Positions 61,988-64,000 of a DNA stretch of 64,000 nt are shown one piece after another. The position numbers were made by a program, and so were the translations under genes. Source of the stretch: Halorhabdus sp. BNX81 (lineage in GTDB: Archaea; Halobacteriota; Halobacteria; Halobacteriales; Haloarculaceae); NCBI RefSeq assembly GCF_029229925.1, contig NZ_CP107254.1, positions 2,356,001-2,420,000 of the forward strand, written 5' to 3'. The notes beneath the pieces are model-generated. The model was not told where the DNA came from. It searched no databases and saw only the letters and a list, made by a program, of their open reading frames with translations. Positions within the stretch are counted from its first letter, which is position 1; the number at the start of each line of letters is the position of its first letter.

Positions 61988-64000
61988 ATGCGGAGACCCA
62001 ATAATCCGCTGGATGAACTGTCCAGACGCCAATATGTTCAAGCGATCGTCGCGGCCAGCGTCGCCGGTGTCGCTGGGTGTGGCGACGACGGGAGCGGCAA
62101 CAATACCGGGGAAGAGAACGGCAACGGGGGCACCGACGAAGGCGGGGAAGAGCCCGTCAGCCAGACGTTCAACGTCGTCGACAACAACGTCCTCGAGCAG
62201 GCCAACATGAGTACCTGGCAGACGGGAGACGCCTCTACCGGGAAAAACTGGATGACGGAACTCTCATCCGCCCGGACCCAGGAGATCGACATCATCATCG
62301 ACGGCCACACGTACTCGATGCCCCACGTCGACGGGCTCGAAGAGGTCGAGATCCCGGCGATGATCACGGATTACACCGCGGAACCGCCGTACGACATGTA
62401 CAACACGTACAACCAGGACCTCTACTACTGGGACGAGGAGACGCCCATCGACGCCGAGGCCCGGGTTGAACACGACTACGTCTACTACGGGTACGACGGG
62501 CTGATCTTCAACGCGGACGAGGCGTTCAAGTCCGAGGCCGTCGAGCAGTTCCGACATCACTTCTGGTACAATGATGGCACGCGGCGGCTGGAGCCACGCA
62601 ACTCCAACGCGCCGACGGGCGAATCCGAACTCCCGGACGACGGTACCAACGCCTACGTCATGCAGAGCGACACCGTCGAAGGTGTCGCCCAGACCGAGGC
62701 GATGCCGATGCACCCGTCGTTCACCACGCCGTACGCCGAGAAGTACGCGGACACGGCAAATCAGGAAGCGATGACCGAGGTCACCAACGAACTCGAGGGT
62801 GACAGTATCTCCGTGGGACGATACGCCGACGAGGGCTGGGGCGGCGGTCCCTACAAGATCGAGTCCAGCGACGACGTCAGCGGGACTGAAGTCCTGATGA
62901 AGCTTCGTGAGGACCACCCCAACGACCACATCAACATCCCCGAACTCCGGATCCAGTTCGCGACCGAGGACCGCGCACAGATCGTTCGCTCACGTGGACA
63001 GGTCGACCTCGAAAACGGCGTCCTGCCGGAGTCGACGGGGTCGATCAACCGTCAGTCCGTGCCGGACCACATCCAGGAGATCTCCCGGTGGCTCCAGGTC
63101 GGCGGGGACAACCTCATCTTCAACTTCAACAACAAGCACCTCGGTCGCCTGTGGGTCCGACGTGCGGCCGTCGCCGCGATCGACTGGAACCAGGTCGGGG
63201 CCAACGGCTGGGGGCCCGAAGTCTCGGAAACCAACCCCCACCACACCGGACTGCTCGAGACCGTCAGCGAGGGGAACTTCGATGACGAATTCCTCGACAG
63301 TCTCTACACCTACCCGATCGAAGCCGATCAGGAACTGGCCGCCGAGTGGATGCGGAAGGCCGGCTACGAGAAACAGTCCGGGTCCTGGGTCGGACCGGAC
63401 GGCGACAGTCCGGACTGGGACCTGACGTTCAACTCCGGGGAATCCTCCTGGATCGGTGGCGTCCAGACCGTCATGGCGAACCTCGAGGACTTCGGCCTTG
63501 GCGTCACGCTCGACGGGCAAGCCTGGGACACCTACACCGATCGACTCTCGCCGCCGGACTACGATTACGACATCGCGCTGCAGTGGGCGAACTTCCAGAC
63601 GATCACCGGTGCCTACGACTACAACGGCGCGTGGTGGTCGAACCCGCTGCTCTCGGGCAGCCCCGACACGGCTCCGTACTTCGACCTGCAAGAGGAAAAC
63701 GAGGTCGACGGGCTGGGCCGGCCTGTCCAGGAGGTCCCGCTCCCGTCGGAAGTCGGCTCGATCGAGGCACCGGATGGCTCCTACAAGGTGCCCGACAGCA
63801 TTCCGGGCGGCGCGGACACCTACGACATGAAGACCGTGACCGAGAACCTACGCGAGCCCGGGATCGACATCGAGGAGGTGCGCAACCGGGCGAAAGTCGC
63901 CGCACGGTACTTCAACTACTACCTCCCGAACTTCGTCTTCCACTCCTACTACAACGGAGTCTACGGCGACGTTCGCGGGTTCAACTTCCCGCCACACGAT
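61988..64000 (+). CDS. Oligopeptide/solute-binding lipoprotein (ABC transporter family 5), 3' truncated
   Basis: The gene runs off the right edge after 671 residues without a stop. The N-terminus has a twin-arginine signal (LSRRQYVQAIV) and lipobox (VAGCG), then a Gly/Glu/Asn-rich linker and a large extracellular domain. Segments such as GGPYKIESSDDV and FNFNNKHLGRLWVRRAAVAAID match the peptide/nickel-type SBP family. It probably delivers peptides or another solute to an ABC permease encoded beyond the window. The length already exceeds many family members. Confidence 0.88.
   Translation, partial: MRRPNNPLDELSRRQYVQAIVAASVAGVAGCGDDGSGNNTGEENGNGGTDEGGEEPVSQTFNVVDNNVLEQANMSTWQTGDASTGKNWMTELSSARTQEIDIIIDGHTYSMPHVDGLEEVEIPAMITDYTAEPPYDMYNTYNQDLYYWDEETPIDAEARVEHDYVYYGYDGLIFNADEAFKSEAVEQFRHHFWYNDGTRRLEPRNSNAPTGESELPDDGTNAYVMQSDTVEGVAQTEAMPMHPSFTTPYAEKYADTANQEAMTEVTNELEGDSISVGRYADEGWGGGPYKIESSDDVSGTEVLMKLREDHPNDHINIPELRIQFATEDRAQIVRSRGQVDLENGVLPESTGSINRQSVPDHIQEISRWLQVGGDNLIFNFNNKHLGRLWVRRAAVAAIDWNQVGANGWGPEVSETNPHHTGLLETVSEGNFDDEFLDSLYTYPIEADQELAAEWMRKAGYEKQSGSWVGPDGDSPDWDLTFNSGESSWIGGVQTVMANLEDFGLGVTLDGQAWDTYTDRLSPPDYDYDIALQWANFQTITGAYDYNGAWWSNPLLSGSPDTAPYFDLQEENEVDGLGRPVQEVPLPSEVGSIEAPDGSYKVPDSIPGGADTYDMKTVTENLREPGIDIEEVRNRAKVAARYFNYYLPNFVFHSYYNGVYGDVRGFNFPPHD

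Overview
This window is chromosomal DNA from an extremely halophilic archaeon (class Halobacteria). The evidence is high GC, strongly acidic predicted proteins, Tat-type lipoprotein signals, TATA boxes about 27 nt upstream of many start codons (leaderless transcription), a TFB paralog, archaeal MCM, Hel308 and thermosome, archaeosine tRNA genes, and a haloarchaeal type III polyhydroxyalkanoate (PHA) locus. I cannot fix the genus from sequence alone; the PHA gene order resembles that known in Haloarcula-type organisms. No rRNA gene, tRNA gene or CRISPR array was seen. Long antisense ORFs are common here but are GC-rich shadows.

Layout. 1-1.7 kb: tail of a DUF359-type dephospho-CoA kinase and a PAS histidine kinase. 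2.0-5.6 kb: a fixABCX operon (electron-bifurcating flavoproteins, quinone oxidoreductase, ferredoxin) preceded by an array of three palindromes. 5.7-7.7 kb: small membrane protein, DUF6159 protein, ZIP metal transporter. 7.8-13.5 kb: an iron/siderophore-type ABC uptake operon (two paralogous Tat lipoprotein binding proteins, a FAD oxidoreductase, permease, ATPase) with two DtxR-like operators flanking its TATA element. 13.7-20.0 kb: alcohol dehydrogenase, a kinase coupled to an unusual fusion of a chemoreceptor signalling domain with a degenerate RecA/KaiC-like domain, RNase Z, and a membrane kinase. 20.1-25.8 kb: VOC protein, deacetylase, a 216-bp MITE-like element, a DUF433/DUF5615 toxin-antitoxin-like pair, DUF460 protein, hydrolase, HhH-GPD-like protein.

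25.9-36.9 kb: the archaeosine pathway (tgtA, arcS, RaSEA) interleaved with a regulator, flavin reductase, superoxide dismutase, VanZ-like and small membrane proteins, then a GalT-like protein, a HIT protein and a divergent TFB. 36.9-42.7 kb: mcm, whose single reading frame carries three inteins (528, 524 and 186 residues) inside the AAA+ core. 42.8-45.5 kb: phaC-phaE-phaP and an AbrB-like gene. 46.1-49.5 kb: a tightly coupled receiver/HEAT/processive glycosyltransferase operon and a MaoC hydratase. 49.6-57.6 kb: KEOPS Cgi121, Hel308, a 3Fe-4S-type ferredoxin, a 57-aa RHH-like protein, pgi, an ACT protein, hisB, a lipoprotein and hisA. 57.9-64 kb: HemAT-like globin sensor, thermosome subunit, small membrane proteins and an oligopeptide-type binding protein that runs off the end.

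The items most worth a second look are the three-intein MCM (intein 2 lacks the block B histidine, and AT-rich extein borders suggest co-conversion during homing), the receiver-HEAT-glycosyltransferase operon with a degenerate receiver, the chemoreceptor/RecA-like fusion with its partner kinase, the palindrome array before fixA, and the MITE-like element next to the toxin-antitoxin pair.
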